From IMG/VR virus record IMGVR_UViG_3300036985_000856, positions 1 through 31,478 of that record: a stretch of DNA of 31,478 bases; one strand, 5' to 3'. Both the position numbers and the translations under genes were made by a program. Positions 13,992 to 21,431 of the stretch are shown in pieces. Source of the DNA: a virus. The first letter of the stretch is position 1. Every line of letters starts with the position of its first letter. The notes beneath the pieces were generated by a model, which was not told the origin of the DNA, searched no databases, and saw only the letters and a program-made list of their open reading frames with translations.

Positions 13992-14720
13992 ATGCAAGGC
14001 AAAAAATCATTTGTTCTATATACCGACCAAAGAGAGGTATTTGAGGAACTAACCGACGAAGACGCTGGAAAGTTGATTAAGCATATTTTTGCATACGTCA
14101 ACGACGAAAGTCCAGAAACAAACGACAAACTTTTAAAGATTGCTTTTTTACCAATTAAGACCCAGTTAAAAAGGGATTTGGTAGTTTGGGACGAAAAAAA
14201 ACAACAACGCTCTGAGGCTGGACGAAAAGGAGGTTTAGCAAAGGCTAGCAATGCTAGCGAAGTTCTAGCAAAACCTAGCAACGCTAAGCAAAGCCTAGCA
14301 AACGTGGCTGTTAATGTAAATGGTAATGTTAATGTAAATGATAATGTTAATGTAAATGGTAATGTAATTAATAAAGAAAGCGCTAACGCACTTTTTTCTT
14401 TGGATGATATCTTTAATGATTTTAATAAAGAAAAGCCTTTAAAGCGTCCCTACTTTGAGCGAATGAGCGCAGTACATTCAACAGATACAGAAACAATTAA
14501 AAGCCATTTTAAAAAATGGGCCATAATTAAAGAAGGCGAATCAATGACAATTGCAAAAGCAGAAAACTCCTTTAACCTTTATTTGTCAAATAATTTAAAA
14601 GGTAATTTTAAGGCTGCAAAAAAAAAAGAAACTTACAACGTATTCGAGGAAATCTGGCAAGACATTCAAAAAGAAAAAGAACAATTTAAAAACAAAAACA
14701 ATGACGGAGACAATTATTAA
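13992..14720 (+). CDS. Replication-initiator-like protein (DUF6291-type N-terminus, 242 aa)
   Basis: The N-terminus (KKSFVLYTDQREVFEELTDE, then GKLIKHIFAYVND and LLKIAFLPIKTQLKRDL) is the pattern of the DUF6291-like family at the start of phage replication proteins in Bacteroidota, and is followed by a basic hinge (RSEAGRKGG). The middle holds a low-complexity VNVNGN/VNVNDN repeat. The C-terminal 100 residues (FNLYLSNNLKGNF) resemble the conserved end of such proteins. The gene contains phased CTAGCA boxes and an AT-rich repeat, as an initiator gene carrying its own origin would, like lambda O. It begins just after the terminator of the small RNA and so may be controlled by it. It overlaps the next gene by 20 nt. 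Confidence 0.75.
   Translation: MQGKKSFVLYTDQREVFEELTDEDAGKLIKHIFAYVNDESPETNDKLLKIAFLPIKTQLKRDLVVWDEKKQQRSEAGRKGGLAKASNASEVLAKPSNAKQSLANVAVNVNGNVNVNDNVNVNGNVINKESANALFSLDDIFNDFNKEKPLKRPYFERMSAVHSTDTETIKSHFKKWAIIKEGESMTIAKAENSFNLYLSNNLKGNFKAAKKKETYNVFEEIWQDIQKEKEQFKNKNNDGDNY
14231..14300. repeat. Seven CTAGCA-like boxes at 10-bp spacing (candidate iterons)
   Basis: AGCA or a near match ends at 14240, 14250, 14259 (TAGCG), 14270, 14280, 14290 (TAAGCA) and 14300, that is once per DNA helical turn. Consensus is roughly CTAGCAA. Ten is not a multiple of three, so the copies fall in different reading frames, which shows that the repetition is at the DNA level rather than a protein repeat. Confidence 0.65.
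14310..14363. repeat. Three 18-bp AT-rich tandem repeats (candidate unwinding element)
   Basis: Three units of GTTAATGTAAATGGTAAT at 14310, 14328 and 14346 (the middle one with GAT for GGT) code for VNVN(G/D)N. They lie directly after the phased boxes and are very AT-rich, the order expected of iterons followed by a DNA unwinding element. Confidence 0.75.
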
Positions 14721-15330
14721 ACATTTAAGAAAAATGGAATTTGTATGCGGACTTAAACAGTTCAAAGAATACAAAAAAGACGAAGCGACTGAATTAATTA
14801 ATTGCCTAAATGATCTATTTAAAAAATTTGGCTGGATGACAGACGAACGTGTTGATTACATTTTGCACGCCGGAATGCGGGGCCAATACGGCGATTTTTA
14901 CCACGTTAACGAAAAGACTGTAAACGGCTGGATTAACCAGTATTACCAGCATCACCAAAGCCAAATCGTTATGGAAATACAAAACCTCCATAACAAAGAC
15001 CGCGAACAATCCCCAGAGCAAATTGCGCATTGGAATGAAATTGGAAAACAGACGTTTCGAGACAACTACCAACACGCTAAGGAAACCGGAACGTGTAGAC
15101 ACATAGCGGAATGGGGAGTTTACTGGTTTAATCGATTCCAGGAAAAAGGAATTTTAAAACCTTGGTTGTTTAACGTCGAGGAAATTGAGCAAGACGTTCG
15201 AAAAGAATTAAGGATAACCCAGAAATGGGTCGAAGAGTCAACAGTTGCCGCAAAATCAAAAAACAGGATTTGGAAAATGTTTATTTTGGAGTCGATTAAA
15301 GAGAATAAAAATTTAGATCAATTAATTTAA
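14701..15330 (+). CDS. Replication-associated hypothetical protein (209 aa)
   Basis: The protein is mostly helical; it contains MRGQYGDFYHVNEKTVNGWI followed by NQYYQHHQSQ, a block that recurs in Bacteroidota phage proteins placed after the initiator gene. No Walker motif is visible, so it is not itself an ATPase. Position next to the initiator suggests a helicase loader or primosome role, as an inference only. It overlaps the initiator-like gene by 20 nt. Confidence 0.7.
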   Translation: MTETIIKHLRKMEFVCGLKQFKEYKKDEATELINCLNDLFKKFGWMTDERVDYILHAGMRGQYGDFYHVNEKTVNGWINQYYQHHQSQIVMEIQNLHNKDREQSPEQIAHWNEIGKQTFRDNYQHAKETGTCRHIAEWGVYWFNRFQEKGILKPWLFNVEEIEQDVRKELRITQKWVEESTVAAKSKNRIWKMFILESIKENKNLDQLI

Positions 15331-15342
15331 AAGCAAAAAAAA

Positions 15343-15642
15343 ATGGAAAAGATTTACGCCGGAACGGCCAGAATGCTCGCAACACAATTTGGAACTTTGC
15401 CAAAGGTTACATTTACCAGAAAAGATTTAAATACTCTTTTGGATTACCTAAACCAAAACGACACTGAATTTGTAAGCCTAAACGTAAAGGAAAAACCGCA
15501 AAAGGTCGAAGGCAAGCCAACTCATTATTTACAAGTAGACGACTGGAAACCTGGTCAGGGTAAAGAGAAAAAAGAGTTTACGCTAGTAGTTGCAAAACGT
15601 GAAATAATCGAAAAAAATGAAAAAGACGTTTTACCTTTTTAG
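15343..15642 (+). CDS. Small protein with SSB-like C-terminal tip (99 aa)
   Basis: The N-terminal 70 residues form a small beta/alpha domain (KVTFTRKDLNTLLDYL, FVSLNVKEKPQ, THYLQVDDW). The end, KNEKDVLPF, resembles the acidic DDDxPF tip by which SSB proteins recruit partners. Located between replication and RusA genes, it may be a single-stranded DNA binding or SSB-mimicking protein, but an OB-fold is not obvious by eye. Its 3' end overlaps the next small gene by 26 nt. Confidence 0.65.
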   Translation: MEKIYAGTARMLATQFGTLPKVTFTRKDLNTLLDYLNQNDTEFVSLNVKEKPQKVEGKPTHYLQVDDWKPGQGKEKKEFTLVVAKREIIEKNEKDVLPF

Positions 15643-15793
15643 CATTAAAAAAGCGGATTTATTTAGCGCGGTTAATACCGTGCTAAGTATTTTCGCCTTA
15701 ACGCATTTTAAGATGCCTTTTGGCTTTCTTTTTATGGTCGTTGTTGCTTTGTATACGATTGCAATGGACTTTGTTTATAAGGCTTGTAAATGA
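15617..15793 (+). CDS. 58-aa membrane protein
   Basis: The frame starts inside the end of the previous gene and ends in an ATGA overlap with rusA. It encodes a peptide with a basic start (MKKTFYLFSIKKADLF) and two likely membrane segments (SAVNTVLSIFALTHF and GFLFMVVVALYTIAM). Double coupling on both sides makes translation likely. Function unknown. Confidence 0.65.
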   Translation: MKKTFYLFSIKKADLFSAVNTVLSIFALTHFKMPFGFLFMVVVALYTIAMDFVYKACK

Positions 15794-16131
15794 TACAATT
15801 TAAACTAAACGAAAAGCCTTTGAGCGTAAACGAAGCCTGGCAAGGAAAGCGTTTTAAAACGCCTATTTACAAAACTTACGAGCAAACTATTTTGCTTACT
15901 ATGCCAAAGGCAAAAATTGACGTTGAACAAATGCTAAGGATTGAGTTTTTTTTTGGATTTAGCAACAAATCGAGTGATCTGGACAATCCGGTTAAATTGC
16001 TCCTAGATATTGCGCAAAAAAAGTACGGTTTTAACGATAAAAATGTTTACGAGTTGAACGTTCGCAAATGCATCGTAAAAAAAGGCGAGGAATTTATACA
16101 AATGGGCATTTACCCACTTTTGCCATTTTAA
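15790..16131 (+). CDS. rusA: RusA-like Holliday junction resolvase (113 aa)
   Basis: The protein matches RusA in length and motif: a basic start (PLSVNEAWQGKRFKTPIYK), then SNKSSDLDNPVKLLLDI with Asp63, Asp65 and Asp72, and FNDKNVYEL with Asp83, the acidic residues that bind metal in RusA. It would cut four-way junctions arising in recombination or replication, so that concatemers can be packaged. It follows the 58-aa membrane gene with an ATGA overlap. The following 63 bp carry the xre promoter. Confidence 0.9.
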   Translation: MIQFKLNEKPLSVNEAWQGKRFKTPIYKTYEQTILLTMPKAKIDVEQMLRIEFFFGFSNKSSDLDNPVKLLLDIAQKKYGFNDKNVYELNVRKCIVKKGEEFIQMGIYPLLPF

Positions 16132-16150
16132 ACAAATTGTCTGTTTTTAA

Positions 16151-16178
16151 TTGGATAATTATTTAAAAGTTATATTTG
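16151..16178 (+). promoter_or_regulatory. Promoter of xre (TTGGATAATT-N8-GTTATATTTG)
   Basis: TATATTTG at 16171-16178 fits the -7 consensus, with the start codon 17 nt later. The outer decamers and the 8-nt spacing are the same as at 13864-13891. Confidence 0.75.
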
Positions 16179-16194
16179 TGGAAACAAAACGAAA

Positions 16195-16392
16195 ATGAGT
16201 CTAGAGGAAGGACGTCTAATACGAAAAACACGAAAGAGGCTTGGTATTAACCAGATAGATTTGGCGCAACAAATTGGTTTAAGCCATCAACCTATTAACC
16301 AAGTTGAAAATGGCTTTGAATCAATAAGCCTGTTTAACTTGCGCAAGATTTGCGACGCAATCGGATTAGAGGTTTTAATTAGGGAAAAATAA
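16195..16392 (+). CDS. Xre-type helix-turn-helix regulator (65 aa)
   Basis: A compact HTH_3/Xre domain: GRLIRKTRKRLGINQIDLAQ, QIGLSHQPINQVENGF, then LFNLRKICDAIGLEVLI. It is nearly only the DNA-binding domain and would act as a dimer on a short operator. It has its own promoter and precedes three small genes in one unit. No lysogeny partner (integrase or divergent cro) is present, so I see it as a regulator of phage transcription rather than a CI repressor, although that is not settled. The stop overlaps the next start by one base. Confidence 0.85.
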   Translation: MSLEEGRLIRKTRKRLGINQIDLAQQIGLSHQPINQVENGFESISLFNLRKICDAIGLEVLIREK

Positions 16393-16643
16393 TGGCTAAA
16401 CAATTGCCGAAAAGTAAACTAGACTATTCGCTGGAAATCCGTTACCGGTTAAGAGATGGGAGTTGGAGCGATTGGAATAATAAAGGCAAAGGTTGCTTTA
16501 CAAATATTGAACTTGTCCAGCGTCAAATTAGATTAATTGCCGCGTCTTATCACGGCCGAGAAAAAGAGGTAAAGTTTGAATGGAATGGTAAACTTTGCGA
16601 TTTTTCTGGAAACGTTACAAATCAAGTAATTACCCTACTTTAA
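16392..16643 (+). CDS. Hypothetical protein (83 aa)
   Basis: Lysine-rich start (MAKQLPKSKLDYSLEIRYRL) and a WSDWNNKGKG loop suggest a small beta-rich domain, followed by a helix (LVQRQIRLIAASYHGREKEV) and two strands. No family is recognised. It is coupled to xre (TAATG) and comes just before a GTG-initiated gene. Confidence 0.7.
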   Translation: MAKQLPKSKLDYSLEIRYRLRDGSWSDWNNKGKGCFTNIELVQRQIRLIAASYHGREKEVKFEWNGKLCDFSGNVTNQVITLL

Positions 16644-16645
16644 TT

Positions 16646-16942
16646 GTGATAATTGATAAAACGGAGTATTTAACCAATTTAAAAGAAAGCGATTTATTTG
16701 ACCTTTTAAAAAAAGTAATTTCAGATTTACAAAAAACTGACCAATTCAATTCTATAGATGCATTTAGTTTAAATAGGAAAAAGGTTTACGAATTAAAATG
16801 CAGACGTACCGATTACGTTGATCTATTAATTGAAAAAATTAAATGGGATAATTTTAAAACAAAAGGAAAAGTTTATTACATTAATTCAACACCTAGAGGC
16901 ATATACTCGTTTAATATTTCTAAAATTAGAGAGCCAATTTGA
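16646..16942 (+). CDS. Hypothetical protein, GTG start (98 aa)
   Basis: The frame can also start at an ATG at 16595, but that would overlap the upstream gene by 49 nt and add residues that look like an out-of-frame tail; a GTG at 16646, just past the stop, is more likely. The protein is Lys/Asp-rich with a helix-strand pattern (LFDLLKKVISDLQ, KVYELKCRRTDYVDLLIEK). No function is assigned. It ends next to the 40-aa gene (TGATG). Confidence 0.6.
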   Translation: MIIDKTEYLTNLKESDLFDLLKKVISDLQKTDQFNSIDAFSLNRKKVYELKCRRTDYVDLLIEKIKWDNFKTKGKVYYINSTPRGIYSFNISKIREPI

Positions 16943-17065
16943 ATGGTTAGATTGATGCCACAAACAACAGATTTTGAGCGCAACAATAAAGTTGATAAAG
17001 TAATTGGTTATTTAAATATTTATCGGGACGGGCAAGAAATTACCGACCTATTGATTAAAAAATAG
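16943..17065 (+). CDS. 40-aa hypothetical peptide
   Basis: The ATG directly follows the upstream stop. The peptide (MVRLMPQTTDFERNNKVDKV, then IGYLNIYRDGQEITDLLIKK) is the last gene before the terminator at 17096-17122. It shows a strand-like second half but no motif. Confidence 0.55.
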   Translation: MVRLMPQTTDFERNNKVDKVIGYLNIYRDGQEITDLLIKK

Positions 17066-17095
17066 TTTTTTTGGGTTTATGTTTTAAAGTAAAAT

Positions 17096-17122
17096 CCCTA
17101 GCCAAGTGGTTAGGGTTTTTTT
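17096..17122 (+). terminator. Terminator ending the early/xre unit
   Basis: CCCTAGCC and GGTTAGGG pair over 8 bp (one G-T) around an AAGT loop, followed by seven T residues. It ends 2 nt before the -7 box of the methyltransferase. Confidence 0.9.
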
Positions 17123-17123
17123 A

Positions 17124-17131
17124 TAACTTTG
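17124..17131 (+). promoter_or_regulatory. Candidate -7 box (TAACTTTG) for the methyltransferase
   Basis: TAACTTTG matches TAnnTTTG and lies 15 nt before the ATG at 17146, which would allow only a short leader. The -33 position falls inside the terminator stem and shows no TTTG. Confidence 0.5.
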
Positions 17132-17145
17132 GAAAAATTAAAAAT

Positions 17146-17706
17146 ATGAAAATAAACGAATTAGGTTACTGGGAAACAACCGACGCAACCGGACACATTC
17201 ACGACCGCAGTCTAGCCAATGCGCTTACCCAATATCTTTTGGACAATGAAATTAAAACAGTTGTTGACTTTGGTTGTGGGATGGGTGATTATGCCAAGGC
17301 GTTTAAGGCTGCTAATTTGGCCGTGGAGGCGTTCGATGGGAATCCAAATACGGAAACACTAACGGATGGAATTGGACGCGTCCTAGACCTCTCAAAACCT
17401 TTCTATTTAAAAAAGAAGTTTGACGCGGTTCTGTCTTTAGAGGTTGGCGAGCATATTCCAGCCGAGTTTGAGGATCAGTTTATTGACAACATTACCAAGC
17501 ACGTTAAAAAGACGCTAATTATTTCGTGGGCAATTGAGGGCCAAGGAGGAAGCGGACACGTTAATTGTAGAAATAACGACTACATTATTAACCAAGTAAC
17601 CGAACGCGGGTTTAAATACAACGAAAAGGCAAGCAATGAACTAAGAAAGGCGGCAACCAATGCGTCCTGGTTTAGTTATACCTTGCTCGTTTTTGATAAG
17701 GTCTAG
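17146..17706 (+). CDS. Class I SAM-dependent methyltransferase (186 aa)
   Basis: Motif I is DFGCGMGDYA (residues 41-50), the acidic strand-2 end is FDGNP (63-67), and SLEVGEHIP follows, as in small-molecule or protein methyltransferases. The DNA N6/N4 catalytic motif (D/N/S)PP(Y/F) is absent, so a DNA adenine or cytosine target is unlikely. A longer frame begins at 17071 but would span the terminator at 17096-17122, so the ATG at 17146 is chosen. It is alone between two terminators, each followed by a promoter box, and so behaves as an independent cassette, perhaps acquired. The substrate is unknown; capping of glycans or modification of a virion protein would fit the nearby glycosyltransferases, as a guess. 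Confidence 0.85.
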   Translation: MKINELGYWETTDATGHIHDRSLANALTQYLLDNEIKTVVDFGCGMGDYAKAFKAANLAVEAFDGNPNTETLTDGIGRVLDLSKPFYLKKKFDAVLSLEVGEHIPAEFEDQFIDNITKHVKKTLIISWAIEGQGGSGHVNCRNNDYIINQVTERGFKYNEKASNELRKAATNASWFSYTLLVFDKV

Positions 17707-17726
17707 CAGTCGCTAGACTTTTTTTT
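17701..17726 (+). terminator. Terminator after the methyltransferase
   Basis: GTCTAGC and GCTAGAC pair over 7 bp around AGTC, with eight T residues after. The stem begins inside the last codons of the methyltransferase gene. Confidence 0.9.
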
Positions 17727-17733
17727 ATCTTTG
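17726..17733 (+). promoter_or_regulatory. Candidate -7 box (TATCTTTG) for the terminase operon
   Basis: TATCTTTG matches TAnnTTTG and is fused to the end of the terminator T-run. The terminase small subunit starts 24 nt downstream. No -33 TTTG is seen. Confidence 0.5.
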
Positions 17734-17756
17734 ACTGAATAAACAGTTTATTTCAG

Positions 17757-18014
17757 ATGGGACAAAATGGAGGCGTAAGGCCCGGAGCGGGTCGAAAGCC
17801 AAAGGCCGACGAAATTAGGATTATTGAGCAAATGGACGCGATTGCCGTCCCAGAGGACGCTTGGCGTGCGCTTTGGAATAAATGCCAAGACGGCGACATT
17901 CAGGCAATAAAGACCTGGTTAAATTACCGCTTTGGTATGCCTAAGCAACAGATTGACGTTACTACGCAAGGCGACAAGGTAACTCCGCCAATAGAATGGC
18001 TTAAAGGCAAGTAA
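17757..18014 (+). CDS. terS: Terminase small subunit (85 aa)
   Basis: The N-terminus (GGVRPGAGRKPKADE) is the Gly/Arg/Lys-rich tail typical of many small terminase subunits, followed by a short helical region (VPEDAWRALWNKCQDGD, then AIKTWLNYRFGMPKQ). It would recognise the phage packaging site and bring the large subunit to it. At 85 aa it is short for the family but the order and overlap fit: its stop overlaps the start of the large subunit by one base (TAATG). It opens the virion block. Confidence 0.85.
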   Translation: MGQNGGVRPGAGRKPKADEIRIIEQMDAIAVPEDAWRALWNKCQDGDIQAIKTWLNYRFGMPKQQIDVTTQGDKVTPPIEWLKGK

Positions 18015-19228
18015 TGGAGGCAATTAAACTGCTTGACAAATACCAACCGCTTTTTTATGAGCAACCGGAAACGCGTTATTATCTAGTAACTGGCGGGCGT
18101 GGCTCCGGCAAGTCCTGGACGTTGTCTATGTTTTTGCTAAACCTTACTTATGAAGAAGGCCACGTTATTTTATTTACCCGATGGACGCTAACGAGTGCGT
18201 TTATTTCCATTATTCCAGAATTCATTGACAAAATCGAGTTAATGAATAAAGAGGGCGACTTTGAAATAACCCAAAGCGAAATAATTAACAAGGTAACCGG
18301 CTCAAAAATCCTATTTCGAGGCATAAAAACCAGCCAAGGCACGGCAACCGCTAACCTAAAATCAATTGCTGGAGTAACTACCTGGTTACTAGACGAAGCA
18401 GAGGAACTGGTTGACGAAGACATTTTCGACCGCATCGACTTATCTGTTAGGGCCGTACACAAACCAAACCGCGTTTTGTTGGTAATGAATCCAGCAACCA
18501 AAGAGCATTGGGTTTATAAACGTTTCTTTGAGGATTACGGCGTTAATTCTGGCTTTATAGGACTCAAAAACGATTGTACTTACATCCATACGACCTATTT
18601 AGACAACATAGACAACCTTAACCCAACGGTTATAAACCGATTTGAGACAATGCGGCAACGCAATCCAACCAAGTACAACCATATTGTTATGGGCGCCTGG
18701 ATGGATAAAGCCGAGGGAGTTATTTTTGAAAACTGGAAAATTGCGAATTTCGATACGTCTTTACCTTTTGGTTTTGGGATGGACTTTGGTTTTAGCATTG
18801 ATCCAACGACTTTGGTAAAGGTAGCCGTCGACGAAGATAATGGATTAATCTATTGCGAGGAATGCTTTGCCGAGGTTGGACTAACAACCAGCGATATTGT
18901 TAAGCGCATTGGCAAACATTGCCAGCCTAACGAAATGATTGTAGCCGATAGCGCTGAGCCAAGACTAATAAACGAGGTTTACAACTTAGGTTTTAATATT
19001 ATCCCTTGCACAAAAGGGCCAGACTCGGTACGTTATGGCATAAAAAAAATGCAAGACTACCAGATTGTCGTAACCGCTGAAAGCAAGACGATTATAAAAG
19101 AGTTGAATAATTACATTTGGAGCGACAAACGAAGTGATACGCCGCGGGACGATTACAACCATACAATCGATGCGATTAGGTACGCGTTTGATAAATTAAC
19201 GAATACCAATGATTTTTGGCACGTTTAG
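18014..19228 (+). CDS. terL: Terminase large subunit (404 aa)
   Basis: The ATPase part has a Walker A, GGRGSGKS at 27-34, and a Walker B, WLLDEAEE at 124-131. The RNase H-like nuclease part has MDFGFSIDPTT (Asp257), IVADSAEP (Asp312) and DDYNHTIDAIRY (Asp386). The protein pumps DNA into the procapsid and cuts it. The sequence type is close to the PBSX/SPP1-like group, which often packages by headful; that fits the circular map, but the mode is not proven by sequence. It overlaps the small subunit gene by one base. Confidence 0.95.
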   Translation: MEAIKLLDKYQPLFYEQPETRYYLVTGGRGSGKSWTLSMFLLNLTYEEGHVILFTRWTLTSAFISIIPEFIDKIELMNKEGDFEITQSEIINKVTGSKILFRGIKTSQGTATANLKSIAGVTTWLLDEAEELVDEDIFDRIDLSVRAVHKPNRVLLVMNPATKEHWVYKRFFEDYGVNSGFIGLKNDCTYIHTTYLDNIDNLNPTVINRFETMRQRNPTKYNHIVMGAWMDKAEGVIFENWKIANFDTSLPFGFGMDFGFSIDPTTLVKVAVDEDNGLIYCEECFAEVGLTTSDIVKRIGKHCQPNEMIVADSAEPRLINEVYNLGFNIIPCTKGPDSVRYGIKKMQDYQIVVTAESKTIIKELNNYIWSDKRSDTPRDDYNHTIDAIRYAFDKLTNTNDFWHV

Positions 19229-19259
19229 GTTATCCAATGATTTTTTTATATTAATATCC

Positions 19260-19281
19260 TATTTTTACAAAAAAAGACGCA
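19260..19281 (+). promoter_or_regulatory. Late element before the portal gene (TATTTTTAC...GACGCA)
   Basis: Twenty-two bases here are identical to 22038-22059 before the prohead protease: TATTTTTAC, seven A residues, GACGCA. The TATTTTTA part resembles the -7 box. A TTTG is not seen at -33. Confidence 0.6.
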
Positions 19282-19285
19282 CGGA

Positions 19286-20665
19286 ATGAATTACATCGAC
19301 CGCATCAAATCCCTAGTTGGACTTAATAAAAAGGACGCAACATATTTAAACGCCGTTTTCCCTTACTTGGGCAACAACGTAATCTGGACCGCGCCAACAA
19401 CGCAAAACTTTGTCGAAAAAGGTCTTTACCTTAACTCCGACCTTTACTCGATTATTAACCTAATCGTTAACAAGTTGTCAGCGGCGCCGCTTATTACCTA
19501 CGAAATCAAAGACGAAAAGGCATTTAAATATTACAAGTCAATGAGTGGAACAATGCCAAATTCTGGCGCCAAATGGTCCGCTGAAAAGTTGCGCACTAAG
19601 GCAATGGAAGAGGTTAATATTCCTGAATTAGACCGATTGCTAAAGAAGCCAAACGAATTCCAAACGTGGGACCTCTGGTTAAAGGAAATTGCAGCCTTTA
19701 GATTGATTACCGGAAATGCTTATATGTACGGCGCAAGACGTGGGGACCAACCAAACGCGCCAATTATTGCGCTTTATTCTTTGCCGTCTCAGTATATGGA
19801 AATCATTTCTGGCGGTTTAAACCAGCCGATTAAGGAGTACCGTTTAACGTATAACGGTTACGAGCGCATCGATGCCAGAAACGTTGGACACTTAAAGAAT
19901 TTTAATATTAGTTACCAGGCTGGTACGGCTAACCATCTTTATGGCGCCTCACCTTTACGCTCAGCGGTTCGTGATCTAACCACGTCAAACGATGGCAAGC
20001 AAGCGCTTTTAAGTATGCTCCAAAATATGGGAGCGCGTGGTATACTAACGGGAGACGGAAGCGTTAACATTACACGAGAGCAAGCGCAAGGCTTAAAGGA
20101 GGATTACGCGCACAATTACCAGGGAGCAAACAGAGCCGGCGACGTAATTATTACGCCAGCCAAATTGTCTTGGGTTCAAATGGGAATGAACGCGGTCGAT
20201 ATGTCTATTATCGACACGCAAAAAGTAATTTTACGCTCACTTTGCCGAGTTTACGGCGTTGACGCTAAACTATTGGGCGACACAGAGGCAAGCACGTTTA
20301 ACAACACCGAGACGGCTTACAAGGCCCTAATTAATAACGTTGTTCGTCCGTTGCACGTTGAAATTCGCGACGTATTAAACAACTGGCTTTTGCCAAGTTA
20401 CGGCAAAAACAACTACTTTGTCGATTTCGATTATATGGCTTATCCGGAAATGCAAGACGATATGGACAAATTAGTTGCGCAATTGTCAGCGGCTTACTGG
20501 TTAACGCCTAACGAAAAACGTACGGCAATGAATTACGGAGTTTACGAAAACGAGTTAATGGATAAGCCATTTATTCCCCAGGGTTTAATGACCTTGGACG
20601 AATACGGCGCGCAACCAATCGAAAACATCGATAACGCTGGGGACTATGCCGAAACCAACGCGTAA
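19286..20665 (+). CDS. Portal protein (459 aa)
   Basis: It has the HK97-type portal pattern: early DLYSIINLIVNKLSAAPL, a central NEFQTWDLWLKEIAAFRLIT followed by GNAYMYG, then YGASPLRSAVRDL and a conserved VYGVDAKLLGDTEASTFNNT block. Twelve copies would form the ring through which DNA enters the capsid. Its length is normal for the family. It overlaps the MuF-like gene by 20 nt, and the late element at 19260-19281 lies directly upstream. Confidence 0.9.
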   Translation: MNYIDRIKSLVGLNKKDATYLNAVFPYLGNNVIWTAPTTQNFVEKGLYLNSDLYSIINLIVNKLSAAPLITYEIKDEKAFKYYKSMSGTMPNSGAKWSAEKLRTKAMEEVNIPELDRLLKKPNEFQTWDLWLKEIAAFRLITGNAYMYGARRGDQPNAPIIALYSLPSQYMEIISGGLNQPIKEYRLTYNGYERIDARNVGHLKNFNISYQAGTANHLYGASPLRSAVRDLTTSNDGKQALLSMLQNMGARGILTGDGSVNITREQAQGLKEDYAHNYQGANRAGDVIITPAKLSWVQMGMNAVDMSIIDTQKVILRSLCRVYGVDAKLLGDTEASTFNNTETAYKALINNVVRPLHVEIRDVLNNWLLPSYGKNNYFVDFDYMAYPEMQDDMDKLVAQLSAAYWLTPNEKRTAMNYGVYENELMDKPFIPQGLMTLDEYGAQPIENIDNAGDYAETNA

Positions 20666-21431
20666 GGAAATTGCTTTAGCCAATCAATTAGATGCTTTGC
20701 AAAGGCGTTACGAAAGGCGATACGAAAAACAGATTTACACGGCTTTAAAAAAGCAATTAAAGCCATATTTGGACGCGATTAAAGAGGCGCCAGGTAATAT
20801 AAATCAATTCGACCTAATTAGTCCAGCGCCATTGGCCGACGTATTGGAGGACCTTTACGTTACCGCTGGCGTTGCCTATGCGGACGCAATGTATAATGCA
20901 ATACAACCGCCGAGCAAAGCAACAAAAGAAGCGTTACGCGCTGGATGGCGTGACTTTATGAGACGGTTTGCAGTTACTAATTTGAGTGGCTTATTAATTG
21001 ACATTAATAGAACGTCGGTTGCATTAATTGAGCGATTGGTTGCGTCCGGATTAAAAGAAGGGTTAGGCATTTCAGACATTGCGCGAAGTATTGAGCAAAG
21101 CGTTGCGGCAATATTTACCAACCGCTCCAAATTGATTGCGCGCACCGAAATGGTTAAAGCAACTAACACCGCGGCAATGCAATCGTCCGCAACCTCGGAT
21201 TTTATGTACGAAAAGAAATGGTTACCAGCGAGCGACCAGCGTACGCGTCCGGATCATTTAGCAATGCTAAATTCAGATTGGATTCCTTTTAATTCAAAGT
21301 TTAGCGTTGGCGGTGTTGAAATGGACCGACCAGGCGACCCAAGCGCGCCAGCGTCGCAAGTATGCAATTGCCGATGCAAGGTTGTTTTTAGATTAATGAG
21401 AGACGTTGACGGGTTACCAATTCGTAAATGA
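20646..21431 (+). CDS. Minor head protein, Mu gpF-like (261 aa)
   Basis: The C-terminal part (about residues 160-250) has the gpF-like pattern KLIARTEM.KATN..A, KKWLPASDQRTRPDHLAML and ASQVCNCRCKVVF. The N-terminal half is Lys/Arg-rich and helical. Such proteins enter the procapsid with the portal and help morphogenesis or DNA ejection. It overlaps the portal gene by 20 nt and the glycosyltransferase start by 4 nt (ATGA). Confidence 0.88.
   Translation: MPKPTRKEIALANQLDALQRRYERRYEKQIYTALKKQLKPYLDAIKEAPGNINQFDLISPAPLADVLEDLYVTAGVAYADAMYNAIQPPSKATKEALRAGWRDFMRRFAVTNLSGLLIDINRTSVALIERLVASGLKEGLGISDIARSIEQSVAAIFTNRSKLIARTEMVKATNTAAMQSSATSDFMYEKKWLPASDQRTRPDHLAMLNSDWIPFNSKFSVGGVEMDRPGDPSAPASQVCNCRCKVVFRLMRDVDGLPIRK

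Noticed and set aside
17071-17145. N-terminal extension of the methyltransferase
   Set aside because: It would span a strong terminator and the promoter box; the ATG at 17146 fits the family start.
18148-18501. Minus-strand frame inside the terminase gene
   Set aside because: Shadow of terL with no recognisable protein; the same applies to the other minus-strand frames in the virion block.
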